Of a DNA stretch of 64,000 nt, positions 31,271 to 40,020 are shown in pieces. The notes under the pieces were generated by a model. That model was not told the DNA's origin. It ran no database searches and saw only the letters and a program-made list of their open reading frames with translations. Made by a program: the position numbers and the translations under genes. The DNA is from Xenophilus azovorans DSM 13620 (GTDB lineage: Bacteria; Pseudomonadota; Gammaproteobacteria; Burkholderiales; Burkholderiaceae_C): NCBI RefSeq assembly GCF_000745855.1, contig NZ_JQKD01000026.1:25706-89705 (forward strand). Direction: 5' to 3'. Each line of letters begins with the position of its first letter. The stretch's first letter is position 1.

Positions 31271-32248
31271 ATGCTTACTTTCATCATCCGGCGCCTGCTG
31301 CAGGCCCTGCTGGTCATGGCCGTGATGTCGGGGCTGGTGTTCGTCGGCCTGTACGTGGTCGGCGACCCGGTCTCGATGATGGCCAGCCCTGAGGCCACTG
31401 AACTGGACCGCGAGGAGATCCGCCGCAACTTCGGCCTGGACCGGCCGCTGCTGGAACAGTACGCGGTGTTCATGTCGCACGCCCTGCGGCTGGACTTCGG
31501 CCGCAGCTTCCTCACCGGGCAGCCGGCCATGGGCCTGATCCTCGAGCGCATGCCGGCCACGCTGGAGCTGGCCTGCGTGGCCATGCTGATGGCGCTGCTG
31601 GTGGGCGTGCCGCTGGGCATCTGGGCCGGGCTCAAGCCCACGGCCTGGAGCACGCGCGGCATCATGACCGGCTCGGTGCTGGGCTTCTCGCTGCCCAACT
31701 TCTGGGTCGGGCTGATGCTGATCATGGTGTTCGCCGTGTACCTGGGCTGGCTGCCGGCCAGCGGGCGCGGCCAGGTGGCGCAGCTCGGGCCGCTGTCGCT
31801 GAGCATCCTGACGCTGGACGGCTGGTCGCGCATCCTGCTGCCGGCGCTGACCATCGCCATGGCCAAGTGCGCGCTGATCATCCGCGTGACCCGCGCCGCC
31901 ACGCGCGAGGCGCTGCCCATGGACTACATCAAGTTCGCGCAGGCCAAGGGCCTTCGGTGGGGGCGCATCCTGCGCGTGCACCTGCTCAAGAACATCCTGA
32001 TCCCGATCGTCACCGTGTTCGGGCTGGAGTTCGGGCAGGTGGTGGCCTTCGCGGTGGTGACCGAGACCATCTTCGCCTGGCCCGGCATGGGCAAGCTGCT
32101 GCTCGACTCCATCATCACGCTCGACCGCCCGGTGGTGGTGGCCTACCTGATCCTGATCGTGTTCTTCCTGGTGATGGTGAACCTGCTGGTGGACATCCTC
32201 TACTCGGTGCTCGATCCGCGCGTGCGGCTGCAGGAGGCGAAGGCATGA
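31271..32248 (+). CDS. Peptide ABC transporter permease (DppB type)
   Basis: This 325-residue inner-membrane permease has six predicted helices and the BPD_transp_1 domain; the EAA-like loop is seen as FAQAKGLRWGRILRVHLLKN. The N-terminal TM followed by GDPVSMMASPEATELDREEI is typical of the DppB/OppB subgroup. It starts 44 bases after the binding-protein stop, and its stop overlaps the start of the second permease (ATGA). Confidence 0.94.
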   Translation: MLTFIIRRLLQALLVMAVMSGLVFVGLYVVGDPVSMMASPEATELDREEIRRNFGLDRPLLEQYAVFMSHALRLDFGRSFLTGQPAMGLILERMPATLELACVAMLMALLVGVPLGIWAGLKPTAWSTRGIMTGSVLGFSLPNFWVGLMLIMVFAVYLGWLPASGRGQVAQLGPLSLSILTLDGWSRILLPALTIAMAKCALIIRVTRAATREALPMDYIKFAQAKGLRWGRILRVHLLKNILIPIVTVFGLEFGQVVAFAVVTETIFAWPGMGKLLLDSIITLDRPVVVAYLILIVFFLVMVNLLVDILYSVLDPRVRLQEAKA

Positions 32249-33171
32249 GCGAACCTGCTGTGCTCACGGCCGATGCGGCGCCCGTGCCGCCGAAGCCCGA
32301 GACGCCCTGGCAGCGCCTGCGCCGCGAGTTCCTGGCCAACCGGCTGGCGGTGCTGGGCCTGGTGCTGCTGGTCGCCACTGTCCTCGTGGCGGTGCTGGCG
32401 CCCTGGATCGCGCCGCAGGACCCGTACGACATCGGCAAGCTGGACATCTTCGATTCCAAGCTGCCGCCGGGCAGCCGGAGCGCCGACGGCGCGATCACCT
32501 ACTGGCTGGGCACCGACGGCCAGGCGCGCGACCTGCTCTCGGCCATCTTCTACGGCCTGCGCACCAGCCTGGTGGTGGGCGGCGTCTCGGTGCTGGCGGC
32601 GCTGGCCATCGGCAGCGTGGTCGGGCTGGTGGCGGCCTACTTCGGCGGCTGGGTCGATGCGCTCTTGATGCGCATCGTCGACATCCAGTTGTCCTTCCCC
32701 GCCATCCTGGTGGCGCTGATCCTGCTGGCCATCCTCGGCAAGGGCGTGGACAAGGTGATCATCGCCCTCATCATCGTGCAGTGGGCCTACTTCGCGCGCG
32801 CGGCGCGCGGCGCCGCGCTGGTGGAGCGGGCCAAGGAGTACGTGGAGGCGGCGCAGTGCATGTCGCTGGGCTGGCCGCGCGTGCTGATGCGCCACATGCT
32901 GCCCAACTGCATGCCGCCGCTGATCGTCATCGCCACCATCGACCTGGCGCACGCCATCGCGCTGGAGTCCACCTTGTCCTTCCTGGGCGTGGGCGTGCCG
33001 GTGACCGAGCCCTCGCTGGGCATGCTGATCTCCAACGGCTTCGAGTTCATGCTCTCGGGGCACTACTGGATCTCCTTCTTCCCCGGCATCGCGCTGGCGG
33101 TCGCGATCATCGGGCTGAACCTGGTCGGCGACCACCTGCGCGACCTGCTCAACCCGCACCATGCGCGCTGA
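32245..33171 (+). CDS. Peptide ABC transporter permease (DppC type)
   Basis: This 308-residue permease has the OppC_N region (RREFLANRLAVLGLVLLV) and the BPD_transp_1 domain with LGTDGQARDLLSAIFYGLRTSL and the EAA loop YVEAAQCMSLGWPRVLMRHMLP. It pairs with the upstream DppB-type subunit to form the channel. Its ATG overlaps the previous stop by four bases, and the ATP-binding gene follows after three bases. Confidence 0.94.
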   Translation: MSEPAVLTADAAPVPPKPETPWQRLRREFLANRLAVLGLVLLVATVLVAVLAPWIAPQDPYDIGKLDIFDSKLPPGSRSADGAITYWLGTDGQARDLLSAIFYGLRTSLVVGGVSVLAALAIGSVVGLVAAYFGGWVDALLMRIVDIQLSFPAILVALILLAILGKGVDKVIIALIIVQWAYFARAARGAALVERAKEYVEAAQCMSLGWPRVLMRHMLPNCMPPLIVIATIDLAHAIALESTLSFLGVGVPVTEPSLGMLISNGFEFMLSGHYWISFFPGIALAVAIIGLNLVGDHLRDLLNPHHAR

Positions 33172-33174
33172 AGC

Positions 33175-34188
33175 ATGAGCCCCTCCGCCGCATCGTCTTC
33201 CCCCGTGCTGGCCGTCGAGGGCCTGTGCACGCACTTCTTCACCCACGGCGGCGTGGTCAAGGCGGTGGACGGCGTGGACCTGTCAGTCGACGCCGGCGAG
33301 GTGCTGGGGCTGGTGGGCGAATCGGGCTCGGGCAAGAGCATCACCGGCTTCTCGATCATCGGCCTGGTGGACGAGCCGGGGCGCATCGTGGCGGGCCAGA
33401 TCCGCTACCTGGGCGAGCCGCTGGTGGGCGCCAGTGCGCAGCGGCTGCGGCAACTGCGGGGCAAGGAGATCGCGATGATCTTCCAGGACCCGATGATGAC
33501 GCTGAACCCGGTGCTGCGGGTCGACACGCAGATGATCGAGGCCATCCAGGCGCACGAGCGCGCCAGCCGTGCTGCCGCCCGCGCCCGCGCGCGGGAGGTG
33601 CTGGCGCAGGTCGGCATCCCGGCGCCCGACGAGCGCCTCGCGGCCTACCCGCACCAGCTCTCGGGCGGTATGCGCCAGCGGGTGGCGATCGCCATCGCAC
33701 TGCTCAACCGGCCGCGGCTGATCATCGCCGACGAGCCCACCACGGCGCTGGACGTGACCATCCAGGCGCAGATCCTGTACGAGGTGCAGAAACTGTGCCG
33801 CGACACCGGCACCGCCATGATCTGGATCTCGCACGACCTGGCCGTGGTGTCGGCGCTGGCCACGCGCATCGCCGTGATGTACGCCGGGCGCGTGGTCGAG
33901 AGCGGCCCCGCGGCCGAGGTGATCCGGCATCCGGCGCATCCGTACACGCGCGGGTTGATCGACTCCATCCCTTCGCGCGAGACGCACGGGCAACTGCTGC
34001 GCCAGATCCCCGGCATGACGCCCTCGCTGCTGCACCTGCCGCCCGGCTGCGCCTTCCATCCGCGCTGCGGCCGGGCCGACGCGCGCTGCCGCGAGGCGCC
34101 CGGCGTCACGTCCGCCGGCCCTGCCGACGCGGCGCCCGCGGACGTGCGCTGGCTGCGCTGCTGGCATCCGCTGGAGGAAGTGGCATGA
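33175..34188 (+). CDS. Peptide ABC transporter ATP-binding protein (DppD type)
   Basis: This 337-residue ATPase has Walker A GESGSGKSITG, the signature LSGGMRQRVAIAIAL, Walker B RLIIADEPTTALD and the H-loop ISHDLAVV. The C-terminal extension has the oligopeptide-transporter cysteine pattern CAFHPRCGRADARC, which in this family binds an iron-sulfur or metal site. It energises import together with the next gene, whose start overlaps its stop (ATGA). Confidence 0.95.
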   Translation: MSPSAASSSPVLAVEGLCTHFFTHGGVVKAVDGVDLSVDAGEVLGLVGESGSGKSITGFSIIGLVDEPGRIVAGQIRYLGEPLVGASAQRLRQLRGKEIAMIFQDPMMTLNPVLRVDTQMIEAIQAHERASRAAARARAREVLAQVGIPAPDERLAAYPHQLSGGMRQRVAIAIALLNRPRLIIADEPTTALDVTIQAQILYEVQKLCRDTGTAMIWISHDLAVVSALATRIAVMYAGRVVESGPAAEVIRHPAHPYTRGLIDSIPSRETHGQLLRQIPGMTPSLLHLPPGCAFHPRCGRADARCREAPGVTSAGPADAAPADVRWLRCWHPLEEVA

Positions 34189-35243
34189 GTGCCGATGTTG
34201 TGACGGACGCAGCTCCCGCCGTAGCGGTCGAGGGCGACGCGCCCCTGCTGGAATTGCGCGGCCTGAGCAAGCGCTTCGAGCAGCCGCTGGACGTGGCCGC
34301 GCGCCTGGCCAACCTGCTGGGCGCGCGTCAGCGGGCCAGCGTGGTGCATGCCGTCAGCGACGTCGACCTCGCCGTGCGGCGCGGCGAAGTGGTGGGCGTG
34401 GTGGGCGAGTCCGGCTGCGGCAAGTCCACCCTGGGCCGGATGATCGCCGGCGTGATGCCGCCCTCCGCCGGCGAGCTGCGCTACCGCGGCCGGCGCGTGG
34501 CCGACATGGCGCCGCGCGAGCGCAAGGCCTATGCGCTGGGCGTGCAGATGATCTTCCAGAACCCGATGGCCTCGCTCAACCCGCGCATGCGGGTGCTGGA
34601 CATCGTCGGCGAGGCGCCGGTGGTGCACGGCCTGGTGCCGGCGGCGCGCAAGGCCGAGCACGTGGCCCGGCTGCTGGAGCAGGTCGGGCTCGACCCGGAC
34701 TACGCGCAGCGCTACCCGCACCAGTTCTCGGGCGGGCAGCGCCAGCGCATCGGCATCGCGCGCGCGCTGGCGCTGAAGCCTCAGCTCATCGTGTGCGACG
34801 AGGCGGTGGCGGCGCTGGACGTGTCGATCCAGGCCCAGGTGCTGAACCTGTTCCTGGCGCTGCGGCGCGAGCTGGACCTGACCTACCTCTTCGTCAGCCA
34901 CAACCTGGGCGTAGTGGGGCACGTGTCGGACCGGGTGGTCATCATGTACCTGGGCCGCATCGTCGAGGAGGCGCCCACCGACGTGGTTTTCCGCGGGCCG
35001 CAGCACCCCTACACCCGCGCGCTGCTGGCCGAGCTGCCGACGCTCGATGCGCGGCGGCGCGACTACCGCCCGATCCAGGGCGAGCTGCCCTCGCCGCTGG
35101 CACCTCCGCCGGGCTGCGCCTTCCACCCGCGCTGCCCGCACGCCATGCCCCGCTGCCGGGTGGAGGCCCCGCTGCTGCGCCAGCGCGGCCCCGGCCACCG
35201 CAGCGCCTGCCATCTGGACGACACGCCGTCCATCGCATCGTGA
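34185..35243 (+). CDS. Peptide ABC transporter ATP-binding protein (DppF type)
   Basis: This 352-residue ATPase has Walker [12 protein letters not shown], the signature FSGGQRQRIGIARAL, Walker B LIVCDEAVAALD and a C-terminal cysteine cluster CAFHPRCPHAMPRC. An insert near residues 45-57 after KRFEQPLDV (AARLANLLGARQR) is a common DppF-like feature. It is the second nucleotide-binding subunit. The amidohydrolase gene begins eight bases after its stop. Confidence 0.95.
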   Translation: MSADVVTDAAPAVAVEGDAPLLELRGLSKRFEQPLDVAARLANLLGARQRASVVHAVSDVDLAVRRGEVVGVVGESGCGKSTLGRMIAGVMPPSAGELRYRGRRVADMAPRERKAYALGVQMIFQNPMASLNPRMRVLDIVGEAPVVHGLVPAARKAEHVARLLEQVGLDPDYAQRYPHQFSGGQRQRIGIARALALKPQLIVCDEAVAALDVSIQAQVLNLFLALRRELDLTYLFVSHNLGVVGHVSDRVVIMYLGRIVEEAPTDVVFRGPQHPYTRALLAELPTLDARRRDYRPIQGELPSPLAPPPGCAFHPRCPHAMPRCRVEAPLLRQRGPGHRSACHLDDTPSIAS

Positions 35244-35251
35244 ACCGCCCC

Positions 35252-36169
35252 ATGACCCCTGCCGCCGACCCCTCCGCCGCCGTCCAGCGCGACGTGCCTG
35301 GCCCCTTCACGCCCTACACGCTGCGCCTGCCCGAAGCCGAGGCGCTGCCGCTGGTGTGCGACTCGCCGCACAGCGGCACCCGCTACCCGGCCGACTTCGG
35401 CTTCGCGCTGCCCTTCGAGCTGCTGCGCAAGGGCGAGGACACCGACGTCCACGTCCTGTGGCAGGCGCTGCCGGGCGTCGGCGCCACGCTGCTCGCCGCC
35501 GAGTTCCCGCGCTCGTACATCGACCCGAACCGCGAGGTGGAGGACATCGACCCGGCCATGCTGGCCGAGCCCTGGCCCGGGCCGCTGCAGCCCAGCGAGA
35601 AGACGCGGCTGGGCATCGGCCTGATCTGGCGCGACGCCGGCAAGAACGGCCTGAACCCCATCTACCGGCGCAAGCTGGGCGTGGCCGAGGTGCGGCGGCG
35701 CATCGCCGACTACCACGCGCCCTACCACGCGGCCATGCGCGAGCAGATCGAGGGCGCCTACGCCCGCTTTGGCGCGGTGTGGCACCTGAACCTGCACTCC
35801 ATGCCTGCCGACTCGTACGAGAGCCTGGGCATCCGCACCGACAAGCCGCTGGCCGACTTCGTGCTCGGCGACCGCGACGGCACGACCGCGTCGCCGACCT
35901 TCACCGACGCGGTGGCGCAGGCGCTGCGCAAGCGGGGCTTCTCCGTGGCGCTCAACGACCCCTTCAAGGGCGTGGCGCTGATCGCCCGCCTGGGCCGCCC
36001 CGCCGAGCGCCGCCACAGCCTGCAGGTCGAGGTGCACCGCGGCCTGTACATGGACGAGGCCACGCGCGAGCGCAGCGCCGGCTTCAGCGCGCTGCAGGCC
36101 GCGTTAACCGAGGTGGCGCAGGAGCTGGCCGCCTTCGTCCGATCCGAACTGCCCGCCGGGAGCCGCTGA
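35252..36169 (+). CDS. N-formylglutamate amidohydrolase family protein
   Basis: This 305-residue protein belongs to the N-formylglutamate amidohydrolase (HutG2-like) family. The N-terminal motif DSPHSGTRYPADF, the ERSYIDPNRE-like segment FPRSYIDPNREVEDID, and NLHSMP are family landmarks with likely metal ligands. Family members hydrolyse N-formylglutamate in histidine breakdown or other N-acyl amino acids. No hut genes are nearby. The location between an ABC importer and an M20 hydrolase suggests it deacylates an imported compound; that is inference. Confidence 0.85.
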   Translation: MTPAADPSAAVQRDVPGPFTPYTLRLPEAEALPLVCDSPHSGTRYPADFGFALPFELLRKGEDTDVHVLWQALPGVGATLLAAEFPRSYIDPNREVEDIDPAMLAEPWPGPLQPSEKTRLGIGLIWRDAGKNGLNPIYRRKLGVAEVRRRIADYHAPYHAAMREQIEGAYARFGAVWHLNLHSMPADSYESLGIRTDKPLADFVLGDRDGTTASPTFTDAVAQALRKRGFSVALNDPFKGVALIARLGRPAERRHSLQVEVHRGLYMDEATRERSAGFSALQAALTEVAQELAAFVRSELPAGSR

Positions 36170-37387
36170 ATGACGTTGATCGCCGACATCGAGGCCGAGC
36201 AGGCCGCCTTCACCGCGCTGCGGCGCGACATCCACGCGCACCCGGAGCTGGCCTTCGAGGAGCACCGCACGTCCGAGCTGGTCGCCGCGCAGCTCGAGCA
36301 ATACGGCCTGGAGGTGCACCGCGGCCTGGGCCGCACCGGGGTGGTCGGGGTGCTGCGCGGCACGGGGCAGCGCATCGAAGGCGCCGCCGAGCGCCGCCTC
36401 GGCCTGCGCGCCGACATGGACGCGCTGCCCATGCCCGAGCACAATCGCTTCGCCCACGCCTCGAAGCACCCGGGCCGCATGCACGGCTGCGGCCACGACG
36501 GCCACACCACCATGCTGCTGGCGGCGGCCAAGCACCTCTCGCGGCACCGCGACTTCGCCGGCACGGTGCACTTCGTCTTCCAGCCGGCCGAGGAGGGCGG
36601 CAACGCCGGCGCCAAGGCCATGATCGACGACGGCCTGTTCGAGCGCTTCCCCTGCGACGAGATCTACGGCATGCACAACATGCCGGGCTTCGCGGCCGGC
36701 CACTTCGCCTTCCGCAAGGGGCCGGCGATGGCTTCCAGCAACCGCTTCGACATCACCGTGCGCGGCACCGGCGGCCATGCGGCGCAACCGCACAAGGCGG
36801 TCGACACCATCGTCATCGCGGCCGAGATGGTGGGCGTGCTGCAGACGCTGATCTCGCGCCACAAGAACCCGATCGACATCGCGGTGCTCAGCATCACGCA
36901 GATCCACGCCGGCGACGCCTACAACGTGCTGCCCGGCGAGGCGGTGATCCGCGGCACCGTGCGCACCTTCAGCACCCAGGTGCTGGACGACATCGAGGAC
37001 CAGATGCGCCGCGTGGCCGAGACGCTGCCGCAGGTGCACGGCGGCAGCGGCGAGCTGCATTTCCACCGCGCCTACCCGCCGCTGGTGAACTGGCCCGAGC
37101 CCACCGAGTTCGCAATGCAGGTGGCGCGCGAGGCCTTCGGCGCCGGGCGCGTGACGGCCGACACGCCGCAGCACGGCGGCGCGGAAGACTTTTCCTTCTA
37201 CCTGGAGCGCGTGCCCGGCTGCTACCTGTTCCTGGGCAACGGCGAGGGCGCGCACCGCGAGTCGCCCTACGAGGGCATGGGCCCGTGCGAGCTGCACAAC
37301 CCCAACTACGACTTCAACGACGCGCTGCTCCCCATCGGCGCCAGCTACTGGGTGAAGCTGGTGCAGGCTTTTTTCAAGCGCGGCTGA
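36170..37387 (+). CDS. M20-family metallo-amidohydrolase (hippurate hydrolase-like)
   Basis: This 405-residue M20D peptidase-family enzyme is similar to hippurate hydrolase and N-acyl-L-amino acid amidohydrolases. Metal-binding motifs are H105-GCGHDGH112 and the PAEEGGNAGA segment; the dimerisation domain spans about residues 190-300. It removes acyl groups from N-acylated amino acids in the cytoplasm. The ATG immediately follows the previous stop (TGAATG), so it is coupled with the amidohydrolase. It closes the transporter operon and is followed by a REP-like hairpin. Confidence 0.9.
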   Translation: MTLIADIEAEQAAFTALRRDIHAHPELAFEEHRTSELVAAQLEQYGLEVHRGLGRTGVVGVLRGTGQRIEGAAERRLGLRADMDALPMPEHNRFAHASKHPGRMHGCGHDGHTTMLLAAAKHLSRHRDFAGTVHFVFQPAEEGGNAGAKAMIDDGLFERFPCDEIYGMHNMPGFAAGHFAFRKGPAMASSNRFDITVRGTGGHAAQPHKAVDTIVIAAEMVGVLQTLISRHKNPIDIAVLSITQIHAGDAYNVLPGEAVIRGTVRTFSTQVLDDIEDQMRRVAETLPQVHGGSGELHFHRAYPPLVNWPEPTEFAMQVAREAFGAGRVTADTPQHGGAEDFSFYLERVPGCYLFLGNGEGAHRESPYEGMGPCELHNPNYDFNDALLPIGASYWVKLVQAFFKRG

Positions 37388-37423
37388 GCGTGTCCCCGGT
37401 GGCTCATACGACAGTCCGGTCAC

Positions 37424-37467
37424 GCTGAGCTTGTCGAAGCGTCGCGCGAGGCTTCGACAAGCTCAGC
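37424..37467. repeat. REP-like 17-bp inverted repeat
   Basis: GCTGAGCTTGTCGAAGC (37424-37440) and its exact inverse GCTTCGACAAGCTCAGC (37451-37467) enclose a 10-base loop. The arm CTGAGCTTGTCGAA is a sequence often seen dispersed between genes of GC-rich proteobacteria. It lies between the convergent M20 and CorC-type genes, has no T-tract, and may stabilise or end both messages. Confidence 0.75.
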
Positions 37468-37501
37468 CTGAACGGTGTGTGTCGATTGAACGCGAATCCG
37501 G

Positions 37502-38812
37502 TCAAGGCTCGGCCGCCGTCGAGCCCTGGTCGCGCGTGACCATCACCTGGTCGATGCGGTGCGCGTCGACGTCCATCACCTCGAAGCTGAAGCCGCCCCA
37601 GCGCACACGGTCGGTGCGCTTGGGCACGCGGCGCAGCATCACCATCAGGAAGCCGGCCAGCGTCTCGTATTCGTCGGGATGCGGCAAGGCATCCAGGCCC
37701 AGCGCGCGCTGCACGTCCTGGATCGGCGTGACGCCGTCGACCAGCCAGGAGTTGGCGTCGCGCTGCACGATCTGCGGCTCGTCGTCCGAGGCCGGCACCA
37801 GGTCGCCCATCACGGTGCTCATCACGTCGTTGAGGGTGATCACGCCCACCACCAGGCTGTACTCGTTGACGACGATGGCGAAGTCCTCGTGCGCCTGGCG
37901 GAACTGCTCCAGCACCTCGGTCAGCGTCAGCCGGTCGGGGATCACCAGCGCGCGGTGCAGCGGCAGGCCCTTGGCTAGGTCCAGCGGCTGGCCGCCCAGC
38001 ACGCGCTGGAACATGTCCTTGGCGTCCACGTAGCCCAGCACGTGGTCGATGTCGCCCTCGCACACCGGGTAGGCCGAGAAGGGCTCGGCCAGGATGCGCG
38101 CGCGCAGCAGGGCGTCGGTGTCGTCGTGGTGCAGCCAGACCACGCGCTCGCGCGGCGTCATCACGCTGCTGACCAGGCGGGTGTCCAGCTCGAACACGTT
38201 GGCGATCACCTGCTGCTCGCGCAGCGCCAGCACGCCGGCCTGGGCGCCGGCCTCGGTCATCGCCAGGATGTCGGCCGAGGTGATCTTGTCCTCGCGCTCG
38301 ACGGGCAGGCCCAGCAGGCGGAAGAGCTGGTCGGTGCAGCGGGTGAACAGCCAGGCCAGCGGCATCAGCAGCGTGATCAGCCAGCGCATGGGGCGCACGA
38401 TGCGCATCGCCAGCCGCTCCGGGTCGTTCATGCCCAGGCGCTTGGGGAACAGGTCGGAGAAGACCAGGAAGGCCGCGATGATGGTGACGAAGGACGCGGC
38501 GAAGGCGGCCCGCTGCGCGGTGGCGGGCTCCCACCACAGGGCGAACAGCTCGGCGAAGTAGGGCGTCAGCGCCCCTTCGCCCAGCACGCCGCCCAGGATG
38601 GCGATGGCGTTCACCCCGATCTGCACCACCGTGAAGTAGTGGCCCGGCTGCTGCTGCAGCGCCAGCACCTGCTGCGCCCGGGCGTCGCCCTCGTCGGCGA
38701 GCTGGCGCAGCCGCAGCCGCCGGGCGGCGGCCAGGGCGATCTCGGCCAGCGAGAAGAAGGCGCCGGCGGCGATCAGCGCGGCGATGACGAGCAGGCTTTC
38801 GGTGAGGGACAT
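37502..38812 (-). CDS. CorC/HlyC-type membrane protein (CNNM, CBS and transporter-associated domains)
   Basis: This 436-residue protein has an N-terminal DUF21/CNNM membrane domain (about residues 1-190, four helices, LVFSDLFPKRLGM being typical), a CBS pair (about 215-335, VMTPRERVVWL and VNEYSLVVGVITLNDV) and a C-terminal CorC_HlyC domain (about 350-430). Members such as YtfL/PaeA and CorC are linked to magnesium, cobalt or polyamine efflux; old annotations call them hemolysins. The transported species is not determined. It converges on the M20 gene across the hairpin. Confidence 0.9.
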   Translation of the reverse strand: MSLTESLLVIAALIAAGAFFSLAEIALAAARRLRLRQLADEGDARAQQVLALQQQPGHYFTVVQIGVNAIAILGGVLGEGALTPYFAELFALWWEPATAQRAAFAASFVTIIAAFLVFSDLFPKRLGMNDPERLAMRIVRPMRWLITLLMPLAWLFTRCTDQLFRLLGLPVEREDKITSADILAMTEAGAQAGVLALREQQVIANVFELDTRLVSSVMTPRERVVWLHHDDTDALLRARILAEPFSAYPVCEGDIDHVLGYVDAKDMFQRVLGGQPLDLAKGLPLHRALVIPDRLTLTEVLEQFRQAHEDFAIVVNEYSLVVGVITLNDVMSTVMGDLVPASDDEPQIVQRDANSWLVDGVTPIQDVQRALGLDALPHPDEYETLAGFLMVMLRRVPKRTDRVRWGGFSFEVMDVDAHRIDQVMVTRDQGSTAAEP

Positions 38813-38885
38813 CGGGCTGCCCGGCCGCCGGAGGAAGGCCGGCCGCGGCGCCCGAGAGGATAGCGGCTCGGCCGCCCCCGGCGCG

Positions 38886-39884
38886 CTACTGCACGAAGCC
38901 GATGCGCCCGCGCGCGGCGCCGGGGCTGCGCGGCAGGTCGTCCACCTGCACGTGCTCGCGGCGGTCCAGGCGGGCGTTGCCGAAGCCGGTCATCAGCGCG
39001 CGCCGCATCTCGCGCGGGGCCAGCGCGGCCAGCGCGTCGAGCAGGTCGTCGGCCGGCTCGGCGGCGAACTGGCGGCCCCAGTCGTGCTCGCCGCGGATCG
39101 AGGCGTACAGGTTGCGCGCGATGCGCCGCGCCTGCTCGGGCGAGGGGGCCTCGATCTCGAACACGTTCATGCGGTTGAGGATCGGCTCGGGTACGGCGCG
39201 CTCGTCGTTGGCGGTGGTGATCCAGATGACCTGGCTGGCGTCGATCGCCACCTCGGCGAACTCGTCGACGAAGCTGTGGGCGGTGTCGTGTTCCAGCAGC
39301 GAGTACAGCGCGCCCAGCGGGTCGTACTGCGCGTCGGCGCTGGCCTTGTCGATCTCGTCCACCACGATCACCGGGTTGGCGTACTGGCCGTCGACCAGCG
39401 CCTCGAAGACCTTGCCGGGGCGTGAGCCCTTCCACTGTGCGCTGGCGCCCGAGAGCAGCCAGCCGGCGGTCATGGAACTCATCGGCACCAGCTGCATGCC
39501 GGTGCCCAGCAGCTCGGCCAGCTTGCGTGCGAAGTGCGTCTTGCCGATGCCCGGCGGGCCCAGCAGCAGCATCGGCGTGACCTCCAGCCCGTCCTGCGAG
39601 TCCTGCGCCAGCGCGACGTGGCGGCGCACGTCGTCCAGCGCGTCGGTGAAGTTGGGCAGTTGGTCGTAGAGGGCGGCCATGTCGGGCACGCCGCTGGGCT
39701 TGACCTGGAAGCGCTCGGGGCCGCGTTCGAGCATGCGTTCGTAGGTGCTGCGCAGGTGCTCGTGCTCGCGTTCGGGCAGCTTGGCCAGCTTGCGCTCGAC
39801 CTCGTGCGTCTGGTAGACGCTGCGCAGCTGCGCCACGGGCAACTGGAAGGACGCGCTGGCCGGAACGAGACTGCGGGAATCCAT
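38886..39884 (-). CDS. Lon-like AAA ATPase (no protease domain)
   Basis: This 332-residue protein has an N-terminal helical region with charged repeats (residues 20-60), an AAA core with Walker A G109-PPGIGKT116, Walker B VIVVDEIDKAS near residue 175, an arginine-finger-like ILNRMNVFEIEAP, and a small C-terminal lid. The core resembles Lon, but there is no serine-lysine protease domain and no large N-domain. The ATG at 39884 has a perfect GGAGG five bases upstream, which decides against the GTG at 39890. Function is unknown; neighbours give no clear hint. Confidence 0.8.
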   Translation of the reverse strand: MDSRSLVPASASFQLPVAQLRSVYQTHEVERKLAKLPEREHEHLRSTYERMLERGPERFQVKPSGVPDMAALYDQLPNFTDALDDVRRHVALAQDSQDGLEVTPMLLLGPPGIGKTHFARKLAELLGTGMQLVPMSSMTAGWLLSGASAQWKGSRPGKVFEALVDGQYANPVIVVDEIDKASADAQYDPLGALYSLLEHDTAHSFVDEFAEVAIDASQVIWITTANDERAVPEPILNRMNVFEIEAPSPEQARRIARNLYASIRGEHDWGRQFAAEPADDLLDALAALAPREMRRALMTGFGNARLDRREHVQVDDLPRSPGAARGRIGFVQ

Positions 39885-40020
39885 GGACACCTCCGAATCG
39901 AACTCGCGTGACGCACAGCATAAGCCGTGCCCGCGCCTTCGTGGTGAGGAGGATTTCGCGGCTGACAGCGCTTGTCTCGCCGCGACTACAGGCCGCGTCG
40001 GATGAAAGCCTCTCAGGCTC

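Noticed and set aside
36170..37387. Annotation of the M20 gene specifically as IAA-amino acid hydrolase
   Set aside because: The family covers many N-acyl substrates; nothing in the sequence identifies auxin conjugates.
37502..38812. Calling the CorC-type protein a hemolysin
   Set aside because: The name is historical; the domains indicate a CNNM/CorC-like transporter or regulator, not a toxin.
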